Below are positions 12,801-24,195 of a stretch of DNA of 64,000 nucleotides, piece after piece (within the stretch, counting starts at the first letter, position 1; every line of letters starts with the position of its first letter). The translations under genes and the position numbers were made by a program. This stretch comes from Mesodorylaimus sp. YZB2_4 (Eukaryota; Nematoda; Enoplea; Dorylaimida; Dorylaimidae), in contig JASANH010000232.1 in NCBI GenBank assembly GCA_030248295.1, positions 479,138-543,137 of the forward strand. The letters are read 5' to 3'. The notes beneath the pieces are model-generated. The model was not told the origin of the DNA. It searched no databases and saw only the letters and a program-made list of their open reading frames with translations.

Positions 12801-12975
12801 GTCGTTTGATACGCGGCCATTGGATGCACCGGATGGAGGGGTAGCTATCGACGACAACACTGTAAGGGAAGTGCTCAAAGCATCAATGGCCGATGGGAAC
12901 TCCGCTTCGTCATACCCATTGACCATGTTTTGGCAAGTTTATTACAAAAGGTGCGATGGACTAATGACCGAATAA
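9884..12975 (+). CDS. GT8-family glycosyltransferase (glycogenin-like), type II membrane protein
   Basis: Two exons, 9884-10432 and 12478-12975, joined in phase 0 (donor GTAAGG after GAG; acceptor TTTCAG before GAT), 348 aa. Residues 9-26 form one hydrophobic anchor after a short basic N-terminus, as in Golgi type II enzymes. The catalytic part has AYAFYAPNEAFLCYSLVNAE, the block YTRIIMVDADG with the metal-binding DAD at 165-167, NLDHLF, and in exon 2 TTMIMVIQPSASLLERV, LLYSNDADLI and LPLNYTVL, the order seen in glycogenin/GlcNAc-transferase GT8 proteins. The family moves a sugar from a nucleotide donor; donor and acceptor cannot be told from sequence. The 2,045-bp intron holds two DNA transposons and a dispersed repeat. 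A poly(A) signal lies at 13045. The second D of a canonical DxD is present, so activity is plausible. Confidence 0.85.
10538..11065. mobile_element. Non-autonomous pogo/Tc1-like TIR element
   Basis: The left end begins CAGTCGAGTCCACTTA. The inverted right end, read from 11065, begins CAGTGGAGTCCGCTTA. Both arms then carry repeated GTCACA/TGTCAC words for about 55 bp. TA follows the right end. There is no transposase frame, so it is a MITE-like derivative of 528 bp in the GT8 intron. Confidence 0.72.
11425..12070. mobile_element. Long-TIR non-autonomous element with GGGATC iterations
   Basis: Inverted ends AGCGTTCGTTCGGGAT and ATCCCGAACGAACGCT are followed inward by runs of CGGGAT units on both arms. 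The direct repeat TTTCAATCT (9 bp) flanks it at 11416-11424 and 12071-12079. There is no coding frame. A 9-bp duplication fits Mutator-like (MULE) elements. Confidence 0.75.
12285..12440. repeat. Dispersed repeat, copy B
   Basis: Second copy of the 7245-7405 repeat, ending about 40 bp before the acceptor of GT8 exon 2. Confidence 0.65.
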
Positions 12976-13044
12976 TCTCAGGTTTAAGTACAGTTCTGTT
13001 GCAACGTTGTAGCACCGTCTTTTATTGAACATTTGTTCTTCTTC

Positions 13045-13050
13045 AATAAA
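13045..13050 (+). terminator. Poly(A) signal of the GT8 gene
   Basis: AATAAA 70 bp after the GT8 stop codon. Confidence 0.6.
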
Positions 13051-14221
13051 TATATTACGGCAATTACCCGAATGCCCTGAATGAAAGATCTCCTGCTAGA
13101 GCCTAATTTCGGTTAGATGAGCACACGTCCCCCACTTTTGGGTCATCTATCAGCGTTAGACCAGCTAACCAGACGCACAACGCTAATTTTTGTGCAGGGG
13201 GAGAAGACGAAGAGGAGGAACAACATGTGCCTAGATCAACAACCAGAGGTCGTACAGTTGTAAATGTTAGTTTTTCGGAAAGCTGAAACTTTCCGACTCT
13301 GCCTTTTGACAGTCATTTTTTGAAGCTTTAATTTCTGGAAAGTTATTCCAAAAAAAAAAACTCTGTTAGGTACTGGACGAATTTCGATAAAAATTAACAC
13401 TGTTGCAGATCTGACCTATGCAAAGCAACTTTTTCGGTTCAGACATTCTTGAGTTATCGACTATCGAAAGTAGCTGATGCTGGTGTTTCTGTTTTTTTAT
13501 TTTCGGTGCGGAGCTTAGAAACATCAACTAGTTAAACGGGTTGAGGCGCAGCGCCATTGATAGGCTAGGCTCTCAGGCGCTCTCACGAAGATGGGTTTGG
13601 TGGACACCAATTCATTTTCCGATAATAAATTGAGAATATGTAAAGGAATATAAATGATATGGAAAGAGTTTCGATGGACAGCACATGTTTCATTTGATGT
13701 GAAGTAATATTGTTGAGGAAAATTAAAGCTAATAATAACCTGATAGAACTTGCGGATCCTGAGTTCTGTTTCAGCTTTTGATGGAATGCTCGGGGGATAA
13801 AGAAGTCAAGACCACCCCGAGAACGAGCTAGTTCTCCTTAGGCTGGCTTCACTTTTGATAGGTTGTCACTTTGAGTTCCATTTGTTACCTTTGTCTACTT
13901 GCCTTCTCGTAATGTCAGTAATGTCAGTATATTTTTGCCATAGGGCATGTTTTGTGGACAAGGAATATGAGCGGTCTTACGATTAGACTTTTTGCCTACT
14001 CAAAGATGGTATCGGGTATGATAGAGGCATGATCTGTAGGCGGTCTTTACAAGTAATTTCATGGGCGCGGGCTCACGTTCCATTTCATGTTTCTGTTTTT
14101 CAGAGGTTTGAAATAAGGCGTATGATAGTCATCTAATTCCCTCAGTTTATCTTTGTAGGGACATGCAGTATTTTGGGCCAAACTACAGTAGCTTTTAGCA
14201 AAAAACGAAAAACGGTCTTAA
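13051..14221. other. Intergenic, nothing recognised
   Basis: AT-rich sequence with no frame, repeat or motif that I can support. Confidence 0.5.
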
Positions 14222-14998
14222 TATTTCCAAAAAAGTCTGTTATGACAGACTCAAAACTTTTAGACCAGCCAATACACACAGTGGAACCAGGGCTTAGGAT
14301 GGCTGGTCTACTCGGCCACTGCTAAGCGAAACTAAGGTTTGGAAAAAAGTCTGGGCAGAAGCTGCTTTTTCTGCATGAATATCAACTGGACGACTGATCC
14401 TGGCAACGAGCAAAGGACTATGCAATCCTGTGCTCGTGGTTCACATAGTGGGCTAGGAGTGTCTAACTCTCGGGCTATGCGCGGTAGCGCTTGCTCTTAT
14501 TGTTAGTAGGAGTGTTCGACTCGTGGCGAAGGTGAATCTTTTTGTGTCATGTGCACCTTCCTTCATCCTCGAGCGGTTCATTACTGATATGATAAACCAT
14601 GAGCATGAACGTAAAGTAGGAAGAGGGGGAAGGGGAGATTATCCAGTGTCTCTTGAGGCTTAGGCATGTAACGATAAGCCATATCACTTTACTCGCAGCG
14701 CTACAGCTTTGGCGTATTCAGGCTGCTCACGTGAAACAGCACATCTGCCTTTGGGGAGCCTCTCTGAAGAGCAGCAGTGCACAGAACACAAGCTTTGTAG
14801 ATTTGACGCTGACATCTCAATGCATACATGCAGTATACATGTGGGAACGATAACACGCTGTGGGCAGTGCCTAACATGTTGGGACACTTCCCTTTTTCTT
14901 GTGGCCGAGTAGACCAGCCATCCTGAGCCCTCGTTCGACTGTGCGCATTGGCTGGTCTAAAAGTTTTGAGTCTGAGATAACAGACTTTTTTGGAAATA
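14222..14998. mobile_element. TIR element, complete copy (TATTTCCAAAAAA family)
   Basis: Inverted ends of about 90-100 bp: TATTTCCAAAAAAGTCTGTT inward on the left, and its inverse at the right ending GGAAATA at 14998, each followed by GACCAGCCA and GGCTGGTCTAC. There is no transposase. The interior around 14440-14540 has a tRNA-like stretch with GTGTTCGACTCGTGGC, also found at 36970-36990. A partial copy lies at 54477-54965. Confidence 0.8.
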
Positions 14999-15129
14999 AT
15001 TCATGATAGTTTTGGTTATAATTTTGTGGATTGGCCAGACTCACTTTGTTATAGGAAGCGGTCGCGTTTGTGCGGCGCGGCTTCAGCATTTGTCTTTCCA
15101 TATTAGTCAATAGCGTGGTTGGACTCACC

Positions 15130-15495
15130 CTGGGTTCGATCATTTGCGATTGGTCTGTTTGCGGACCATAAACCCTCGCTGACCTTGCACTCCAGGCTTT
15201 GGGGGACTCAGCCAGTAACATAGAGGTGCTCACAGAGGAGAGACGGAAGCCAAAGGAGGAGAGAGTCTCAGCTGCTGAAGACGGGCACGGTTCAAGACCC
15301 GCCCGCCATCGTCCAAGAAAGTCGGTGTCAAATCGGGAATGTCCTCGTGTGGAGGCGCTCCTAGTGGGGACGCGCAGAGGTAAGCTGGTGTGTGAGCTGG
15401 TCCCCGTGCAGCCTCGCTTAGAAGGTTTGACTGCCGGCCAGCTGGAGGCAAAAACGGACTTCAGTCCAAAAAATTTTTTAAAGCAAAAAGATTAA
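15130..15495. repeat. SINE-like repeat, second copy
   Basis: The 3' end (AGAAGGTTTGACTGCCGGCC, then an A-rich tail) matches 1790-1860. A pol III B-box-like GGTTCAAGACC lies near 15290, suggesting a tRNA-derived element. Confidence 0.5.
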
Positions 15496-16879
15496 AGTTT
15501 GATAAAGAAAAATGTACTCTATCATATGGAGTTATTCGTTTTGCTTTTATAACGTTACTGCTTATCCGATTTTTAACAAGTGCATTTCAAAAATTTACAA
15601 ACAATCTTTGGGAACTAAAGGCGTAGAGTCAAGCTGTGAAACCATCAGCACATTTTACCTCTACCAAATTGTTACTAAAATCAAATCACTAAATGCCTCT
15701 GCTGTAAACATTCCGAAAAACATTGTTGGAATGTATACCAATATGAGGATGGGAACATGTGGACTCGCACGAAATATGGACATGAGCAGCGGCAGGGTGA
15801 AGTGCGCCGATACTCATGAAAGTTTTTGAAGTATGTCTTTACGCCCCCCTTTGCAATTTGGGGGGGGGGGGGGTATTGGCTTGTATGACGTCGAAAAGGG
15901 GGGGGGGGGGTCAGGCGCAAAACGACAAAATACGATAGCGGGGGGGGGGGGGGTCAAAAATTGCTGATTCGCATACGACGTCGTTTTCGCTCCCATAGCG
16001 TGAATTTATTCTTTTGATGGTGTGATTTTAAGATTCGAGCTAATTAATTTTTTGTGCTCGAAAAACTGGATTTTAACCAATACCAGCCGTGTGGCGCGGA
16101 AGTGCAGTTTTTGTTAGCCGCAGTTACCTTTCTTACTGGCTAAGACGAGTGTTCTGTTTAGTTTAGTTTAGTTGAACTTTTTGCTTTACTTTGGGGAATT
16201 AGTTGGCTCGCTTTTTGTAGTATAGATTTCTAAGTCCGAAATTTTTGAAAAATCCACCTGCGATCACATTCTCTGCGGCAAAGAATATTTGTTGAGGAAA
16301 TTGAGACCGTTTGCCTTGAGAAAATAGCTCGAATGTTGGTTTTTTGCTGGGCAATTCAAATTAATACTGTTGGGGTTAATACATACCGCCTTTCTGAGAA
16401 AAAAATGCTGTGTAGTCGCAAAATCATGCATTTGGAGTTGGGTCGGATAAGTTCAAAAGTGCTGTACTGGGAAAGGCAATGCTGGAAACAGTTCAAGGGC
16501 TGATCGTGGGTGATTATTTGCGGACCTTAGGGCCGCGTGAACTTCCAACAATTTGGTGGCTTGCCGGGCTAAGCTGTGGTTGAGCATGGGTATTTGATGG
16601 ATGCACTCCTTGCTTGGCGCTTTAAAAGGGGGCTACATCGTCGGCATAAGCATGGCAGTGAGAAAGCTTTTTACAACGTGAAAACCTCCTACCTGTCAAT
16701 GGGCACGTTGTCTGTTTAGCCCAGCCACTCCGGCGCTTATGCGCAGTAGGCTACAGCGACAGAGCATCACAAGGCAACCCTTTTTGTACGAATTTCGCGC
16801 TAGCTCAGGAGGGAATAGACGACAAATTTTTTCTATCTATTCTGAATTGCACCCAAATGTGGGTGCGAGAAAGTACAAT
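15496..16879. other. Intergenic with a triple poly-G array
   Basis: G runs of 14, 13 and 14 bases occur at 15860-15873, 15898-15910 and 15940-15953. TGACGTCG/ACGACGTCG words lie between and after them. No gene is seen in the rest. Confidence 0.6.
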
Positions 16880-17497
16880 TATTTCTAAAAAAATCTGTTA
16901 TCAGACAACGGAAAGGTTAGCGCAGCCACCCTACTCTAACCAAAGGCGAGACGAGGTTGGCTGTGCTCCATCGGCGGCGTTTGAAGAAAAATTTTGATCA
17001 AACAGAATTGCTACACTGTCACTGATAAAAAGTGTAACAGGGGGTCCCCTACCTCAGCCATTTCATTCAGGCAATAGAGACATGGAAGCACAAGGGGCGA
17101 TGGTCGTTAGTTCTATTGCAGAAGGTTGTACGCCTAAGCTATTAGTATGCTGGCTCCACAGACGTTGAATTTCCTGTTCTAGTGTCACTGGGTAGGTGCT
17201 GTCACGACAGACGCAAACTTAATGCACCAAGTCCTCACTGTTTCCCAAGTGTGTTCGAGGTAACATAAGGGGATCGTACTCCAAAACCACCAACTTGCGA
17301 ACTTACTCCAAAATACGAATAAGTATATTCATGAGGGAACTGGCCTTTAGTGAAAAATAGAAAGAATAAAATCCCACAGGGACTCGACCCAATGACTTCA
17401 CGATGCACCGAGTACATCACAGAGGCATGCATTATGGGTGAGTGTGGAAGTACGATTAAGAGCCTCAGTTGTCTGATAACAAGTTTTTTTAGAAATA
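16880..17497. mobile_element. TIR element related to the 14222 family
   Basis: The left end TATTTCTAAAAAAATCTGTT, then ATCAGACAAC, is mirrored by GTTGTCTGATAAC...TAGAAATA at 17468-17497. The termini resemble those of the 14222-14998 element (TATTTCC vs TATTTCT, then AAAAAA and CTGTTA). Inside, on the minus strand near 17370-17410, is a tRNA-like B box, GGGTCGAGTCCC. No coding frame. Confidence 0.72.
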
Positions 17498-18461
17498 CTG
17501 AGGTAACGTGACGAGGCTAGCAGAACAAGACCCTCTTAAGAAATTGACTTTTAAAGTAACTGGTCCGAGCCCCCCCCCCCCCCCCTTAGTTGTTATGTCA
17601 TACTCTATCTATATCCATCACTCGGGGGCTAAGAAACACATATTTGATGAATCATTTTCAGCATGCGTCGCAGACGGCTAGCCGCTACGCCACGACCTGG
17701 ATCTCAGAATACGCTGGGCACAATCTCATCGTCAGTCAAATTGCAGCAAATCATGCGAGAAAAGATTAACGACTGATCAACAGCATGACAGGTTAAAAAT
17801 AGAAAGACTACAGTGGTGCCTAATCCTCTCTGGCATGGCAGACAGAGCAAATCGATCACTCAATATCAGAAGCTAACATGGGCTCAGTCCTATACCCAGG
17901 GGTCTTGTCTTTTTATTCCATCACTAACGGGGTCATGACAGGTCTTTCGTTACGGCTCGAATCACATTTTTGCAGAGGGATTCTCCTTTCCAATTAATCT
18001 TGTTTCTATGATGACAAAAGACACTGCTTACTAAAAAGCTCAAACTCCAATCGTTTTTATCAGCCCATTGAGCTGCCATTCTATCTTCTTCAGCTTCAAC
18101 ATAACGCACCCAGCTCATCACTGGCCAATGCTTTTAACGGAATAAAACTTTCCGTGCCTCCCATTTTTTAGGCTGTTTATTGGTCCACAGGGAATATTTG
18201 TGAGCTGTCGCTCCAGAGATAACAGATTACCCTTGTTCTTGGCGCTTGTTCTACTAGAGAACAGTGGACTTTGGACACCAGCAACAGAAACCTAAAAAAA
18301 TCAGGTTCAGTCAAATCGGCCTAGTAGTGACGGTAAACGACTGTTTCAGAGAGACCTACCCAAACCACGAGGATTATCTGACTCTATCTTCAACGGGTTT
18401 CCCTCTCTGGTTCCTGTGATCACGACCTCAGAAGATTGTTCCATGAGCTGACAAAATCAAA
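17498..18461. other. Upstream region of the lectin gene
   Basis: Contains a 16-base C run at 17570-17585. No other gene is supported. The promoter of the lectin gene should lie in its 3' part. Confidence 0.4.
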
Positions 18462-21400
18462 ATGCCGCTCTCGATTATCTGGATCGCCACCTTGGCAGGT
18501 AAATTATTCGAAGCCATGCATGGATTAGGCTATGGGCCCAATAAGTCTTTTTTAAAGCTATTATGCCAGTGGTCGACAGTCAGTGCCCAACTGGCTGGAC
18601 GCAAAGTCACAATCGATGCTACTTCATGATATCTACCATTGAAACTGATCAAACGACAGCCATAGCCAAATGTGCAAGCTTGGGCGCCCGCTTGGCTACG
18701 TTTAAGAGCATGGAAGAACTCTCGAATTACAGGTCAATGATGTAAGCCTGGCCAAGTTAGGCAGCTGAAATGGGAGGGGCTAATCGCAGAAACAGGAACA
18801 AGAACGGTCCTGCGCGCAGGAACGGGGTCTAAAAGCAGGAACAGGAACGAGAGTAGCAGGCAGTTGATGCTCAGGTACAGTTTACTTATATGCAGGCTTG
18901 CACCAATTACGAAAAATCTAATTGTTCGTAATTGAAACAGTCGGAGATAATTGATGCTCAGGTAAAATAAGATTCGATACGAGCTGGCAGCAATTACGAA
19001 AAAGTTGAGTTACTTGACGAAGAAGACAGAATCGCAATCAAAAAGCGTATTACTTACTTCTGGGGTGCGAAACCTACAATCACAGCAATTTTCCGTGACC
19101 CACAGAGCTACAGCAATCATTATTACGATGGTCCATTGACAAAATACTCAGTACTTTTGCTGTTTGGTCTCCAAGATAGGTTACATTTTGGCTGATATTA
19201 GGCTTAGGCTTAGGCTGATATTAGGCTTAAGCTAGACTTATTCCAGCTTTTGCCTGTGGACCAAACGGCTAATCCGCTGGGTAGGTCGCGTATTAAACTG
19301 ATCTACCTTAGCTTAGGTAGCTGACTCATACTGAGGGTAACTTCCGAGGGCCAGAAATGTGTAGTTGCAAGCTTATATAGTGCCGTACAGACATAGAGAT
19401 TTAAACAGTATACATCAGGGTTTGAGAGTATTCGTTCACTGGTACACTTCCAGTGCGGGAAGACTGCCAGGTATTTCTAGTCATTCATGATGATGGAATC
19501 ATGGGAATATCTTCCATCGTCGATGCTGTTGTTCTGTGAGTTAAGAACTCTTTTTCTTGTTGCAGTTTCAAAATTGGACTGGAACTTTTTATGACGGACC
19601 CATTAGGGTACATATAGCACTTCAAACCTCCATGTCTTCCCATCGATTTTAGTCCTAGTTATTTTGTTTCCGGCTTACATCAAAATATACAGTACAGCGA
19701 AATAACGTTACAATCCACAGAAGTCAGACTTGGTACTTTTTTTAATATGCGCCAATTCGCGTAAGAGCACACTGTACTTGAGCATGGTGGGTCAAGGAAA
19801 ATTGCTGTGATTGTAGGTTTCGCAACCCAGAAGTAAGTAATACGCTTTCTAATCGCGATTCTGTCTTCTTCGTCAAGTAACTCAACTTTTTCGTAATTGC
19901 TGCCAGCTCGTATCGAATCTTAGTTAACCTGAGCATCAATTATCTCCGACTGTTTCGATTACGAACAATTAGATTTTTCATGATTGGCGCCGGCCTGCGT
20001 AAAAGTAAACTATACCTGAGCATCAATGGGCCGCTACTCTCGTTCCTGTTCCTGCTTTTAGACCCTGTTCCTGCCGGGATCGTTCCTGTTCCTGTTCCTG
20101 TTCCTGCGATTAGCCCCTCCCACTGAAACAGCTTTTTAGTAACTGCAGTATTTTAGTGCTCTAAACAGCGGATTCAGTGGACATTTTCCTTGGCTCGGCG
20201 TTAGAAAAATCAACGGCCAGTATGTCACGCTTGATGATGGCACACAACTCGCCAGTAGCAGCAACCTAATGTGGCAACCCAATCAACCAAATGAATCAGC
20301 AGACTGTGTCGCTCTGTCGCAATGTTGTGGTGGTCCACCTGGCATGGATGATGTCCCATGTTCAAAGTACAGGCCAATCGTCTGCGAAGTGAGCACTGCA
20401 CGTAAGTACCCTAGGTGCAGACAGGGCACGACACGACAGCGATAGATACATGGACTTCAATCTTTTAGCGGAACTAACTGTTCAGTGCGCTTTGATATCA
20501 AGATTTAAAATCACTGGAAGCGAAACATACCTAGCGACTCCATTTCTTGTCACGGACAACGTTCCCGGGTTCAACTACACTTACCAATCGCTGGGTGCCA
20601 GCTATGTCGCAACGATTCATGTTCCCGGCCAGACTCAGCCGTTGTATCAAGTCACGTTCGGCTCATCCCAAATCATGGCTACAGATGAGGAGTGGACGGA
20701 GGTGTTGCAACCGAATGGAGGAATAATCAATCGTGTTTTGGCATATACCATATCCCCAACAAGAACGGATGTCGGAGATGAGCCTGCCTTCAATGAAGCC
20801 TATTTGCTATGGGATAAAGAAAAACCAACCGGAAGCATCGTCTTGTCAAATTATAATAATGTGAATAACCGGGTATCAGCGGGATGGATCATCAAATCGA
20901 CTCTATATTTGTTCCGCCAGCCGTCTAGTGCGCCACTCAGCAACGCAACCTGCAGATTCGCAACAGGTGTGCGTATTTTTAGCTGATCTAACCGATTAGC
21001 AAGCAATGCTTACAATGTTTTACATGCAGGCAAGAATAGGAATACCAATTTTCAAACCATCACTCGAACAACATATATAGCTGCAGTCTCAATGAAGGCA
21101 ACAACGACCTCATTCGCGACACCGACCGCTACAACCGCGACAGCCACACCCTTAACGTCGTCTTCGACACGGCCCGCCACAATTGCGACAGCCAGACAAT
21201 TCGCGTCGTCTGCGACACCGCCCGCCACAATTGCGACAGCCAGACAATCCGCGTCGTCTGCGACACGGCCCGCCACAATTGCGACAGCCAGACAATTCGC
21301 GTCGTCTGCGACACCGCCCGCCACAATTGCGACAGCCAGACAATCCGCGTCGTCTGCGACACGGCCCGCCACAATTGCGACAGCCAGACAATCCGCGTCG

Positions 21401-22181
21401 TCTGCGACACGGCCCGCCACAATTGCGACAGCCAGACCCCCAACGTCCGGCACAGCCACAGCAACTGCATCTACCAATCCTAGTGCGACTAGGGTTTCCG
21501 CAGTGATGACAGGTGTGCGCACCACCACCACGAGAACCACGACGCTTCAGCCACTGATGACTGCGGCAACACCATCCACTAGTATGTACGCTTACTGCTT
21601 TGACATACTCACGATCAGAGCAGCACCAGAACGCGTTGAGTTCCGCCCTCTAAAAATTTCCTTGTGTCAAATTGAGCCTAATACCCTGCAACAGCAACAG
21701 TTTCGGTTGAGTGGAATGAGCTTGAGTGAAATTACAAAAAATGTATTTTCGAGGCGCATTTTTTGGTGCAACAAAGCGCTGATTTACCAGGTAAAAATAG
21801 AGCCACTTTTCCCTTTTAAGGCGTTTAATACTAAACTTTCAGGGAGATTATTTCAAAATTTCAACTTCAATTCTCGTACACAGGAGTCCATCGAGTCCAT
21901 CTTAAAGTTTTTTTCATTTCTTAGAGTGCGGCGCGCCGAAAACGAGAGACTTCATTCGACAAAGTTTAAAAGGTTATTTGAATGTCAAAGAAATATTGAC
22001 CCTGACCAACATGGACACCGTGTCATGCGGAGTGGCATGCATGTACAATTCGGCATGTCAAAGCTTCGACATCAGCACCAGCGGCAACTGCCGCTTACTC
22101 AATGTTAATAATCTGGCAACATGTCAGATGGAATTTTTGGAAGACGATGAATTTGAACACTATGACATGATATCTATCTAA
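18462..22181 (+). CDS. Secreted C-type lectin / Thr-Ala-rich / PAN-domain protein
   Basis: Six exons: 18462-18498, 18570-18741, 20178-20401, 20469-20966, 21030-21581 and 21925-22181, phases consistent, about 579 aa. Residues 1-17 are a signal peptide. A C-type lectin domain fills about 18-143: CPTGWTQSHNRCYF, CASLGARLATF, WLGVRK, WQPNQPNESADCVAL and IVCEV. QPN stands where EPN/QPD sugar-binding motifs lie; the usual WND reads MDD. Residues about 145-310 form a domain I do not recognise, bounded by cysteines. Residues about 311-494 are Thr/Ala/Ser-rich, with six 16-aa repeats, probably O-glycosylated. The end is a PAN/Apple-like domain (SCGVACMYNSACQSF, GNCRLL). No membrane anchor is seen. Intron 2 carries a 1.35-kb long-TIR element. 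A poly(A) signal is at 22279. Lectin-PAN combinations suggest surface binding or immunity, which is inference. Confidence 0.82.
18771..20122. mobile_element. Foldback-like long-TIR element with AGGAAC iterations
   Basis: The ends TGGGAGGGGCTAATCGCAG and its inverse CTGCG...CCTCCCA begin inverted arms of about 330 bp (18771-19105 and 19785-20122) that match in order through GGGGTCTAAAAGCAGG, AATTACGAA and ACGAAGAAGACAGAATCGC. The tips hold repeated AGGAAC/GTTCCT hexamers. CTGAAA abuts both ends. The ~680-bp core has no coding frame. It lies in intron 2 of the lectin gene. Confidence 0.82.
21158..21445 (+). repeat. 48-bp coding minisatellite, six units
   Basis: Six in-frame 48-bp units encode 16 residues each (core PATIATARQ plus ASSAT). 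Variant bases alternate between units, suggesting amplification partly as 96-bp pairs. It lies in exon 5 of the lectin/PAN gene. Confidence 0.92.
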
Positions 22182-22278
22182 AAGTGTCATGACTGGGCCA
22201 CATTGCGCCAGTTACTTATATTTTGGCGAAAAATTGGATCAGAGTTCTCATTCTGCTGGATACTGCTGGGTGATATTC

Positions 22279-22284
22279 AATAAA
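22279..22284 (+). terminator. Poly(A) signal of the lectin/PAN gene
   Basis: AATAAA about 98 bp after the stop codon. Confidence 0.6.
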
Positions 22285-22466
22285 CTGAATCCTCGTTTTC
22301 AGTAACTTGAACTTTTAAATTTCCCGCTTGCATTGCCGAATCATTCTATAGCAAGCTAGCCTTTCCCTAGTTGTTGCCCAGAGCGAAAAAAAACGAAAAT
22401 GGCAAAATGTCGACAAAACAAATTTCTGCCTTGACGAAAAATTATTTTCTCATGTGTTTGGTACTG

Positions 22467-22603
22467 CTAGCCGGATCGGATCGGATCCCATCCGTTTGGG
22501 TCGGATATCCGATCCGAATTATCTGATCTAAAAAATCACCATCCGAAAATTCGGATTGGATCATCCGATCCAAATTGTCCGATCCGAAGTTCCGAGCCAA
22601 TGA
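22467..22603. repeat. GGATCGGAT/ATCCGATCC inverted-repeat cluster
   Basis: Short GATCGG/CCGATC words recur in opposite orientations on the two sides of a ~60-bp centre. The composition resembles the subterminal arrays of the elements at 11425 and 42526, but no target duplication is clear. Confidence 0.45.
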
Positions 22604-23276
22604 TGTTTAGAAAATTGCGAGCAAACAATATTTATTTAAAATTTTTCTCTAACCCCTGTGTGGTTTAATGAATTAGATGAGATCAATATTCTGCATTAAT
22701 GCTTCCTCTTCCTACTCACTCATAAAGTTACAAGTCATATTGTCGTTATTTGAGACCAGAGAAAACATGGATGACTCAGATTTTGCAAATATTTTGGAGT
22801 TGGTCGACAGAAATATTAGTGAGTGAAGAGTGGTTTTTATAAAATCGTTTGAAATTATGGCTACAGTCATTAATTTTTGCATCACATTTTTTCGATGTTA
22901 GCAATCATGAATCACTGCAGGCACCACAAAAAACCTGGTTCTCCTAAACTTACCAGTCCAGTATTGTTTCATAGCCCTGGTTTGCCTTCAATACCTTTTT
23001 ATTTACTAAGTGGTTATAAGTGGTCAAATTTGGTTTTCATATTTTTGATTAGGTAGGTTATCACCTATTCGGGCGAGTATGCTGATCCAGAAACTCAAAT
23101 TTAGCAGCTAATCCATCTTTTCTGGTATCCTCATACATCTGACTTGCGCAAGTTGTTTCTGCCCACGAGACCTGCCCCTTTGTCAACAAAATAATAATTA
23201 GACAAATTTGTTTCCGCGCTTTAGGAATCTTCGAATAAGCAGCATTATTCTGAAAGCCCAGACTGTCATTCCCTCA

Positions 23277-23800
23277 TCAGGGAAGCCCGGGACTTCTTAT
23301 GCTCTTGTTCACTAGGACTAGTTTATTCACCATTTTGACGTTTGCTGTGTGCCAGAGGTTACTGTCAATTTCTTTTTTGATGAACCTTTGCAAGTTAGCT
23401 TCTGGTCCAGTCATTGAGGCCAAGTACCACAGCTTTGATAAATAGTAGGTCTTAGCCACTGATATTCTGCCGAAATATGAAATTTCTGAGGTATGAATTT
23501 TTCCCTCAAGTCCGCCAATGTGATCTCTGACACACGTCCAGTTTTCATGACTATCCCTGATAATCGAAAGTCCATATATTTTCAGTTGATCGACTACAAA
23601 ATGCATTACCTCCTTTCCTAACCCACGCCTGTTGATGATCAATCAGCTGGAATTCACTCTGCCCATTTCAGTGTTTCACCTGACGCTCCTTTATCCATAT
23701 CGTAGGCATGGAAAATTCGTTCTATCGATTTAGAGCATCCAGTCAGCAAGTTAGTGCCATCTGCGTAATTGCCAAGTTTTCTTTCGCATCTTAAAATGTC
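23277..23800 (-). pseudogene. Fragment of a LINE reverse transcriptase
   Basis: The frame on minus contains EISYFGRISVAKTYYLSK and WYLASM, closely matching EISYFGRIHVANTYFLSK and WYLAS in the LINE at 61945-63900. Upstream (23640-23800) the catalytic YADD equivalent reads YADG, after a frame break. A dead 5'- and 3'-truncated copy. Confidence 0.8.
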
Positions 23801-24195
23801 CGCCCCTAATGCTGTATTTTTGTCCCCGGGTAAAAAAATTTCGTGCCTGTCTCAGCAGTCATTTATGTGCAGCATGGGTGCTCTTTACTTTATCAGGTTG
23901 TAAAGTAGAGAGATCCACGATGAGCAGTGTGGCAAAGCCTTGAGAGGGGCGCTGCTTGTGCCATGGCACCGTGATAATAAGTACCTCGAGTAAGAGTTAA
24001 CTCGAAAGACCGAATGATCAGCGGAAATGCTGAGCAGAGCGTGGTGGAGAAGGTAAGCAGGAGGAAAATGCGAGGGTTGGTTAAGAGACCTAAGCGAGGC
24101 TTACGTCACGTAGATCAAAGCTCATCAATCAAGCTGGCGGCCACCGTCGGATTGGAAATCGCTTTCGGGGGACAAGCGGTAGCAATGGATCAAGA

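Noticed and set aside
15681..15996. Proline-rich frames on minus across the G-tracts
   Set aside because: PPPPP stretches come only from the homopolymer runs; no coherent protein.
21052..21540. 162-aa minus-strand frame and other frames over the lectin exon 5 repeat
   Set aside because: They are shadows of the 48-bp minisatellite; only the plus frame links to splice-compatible exons on both sides.
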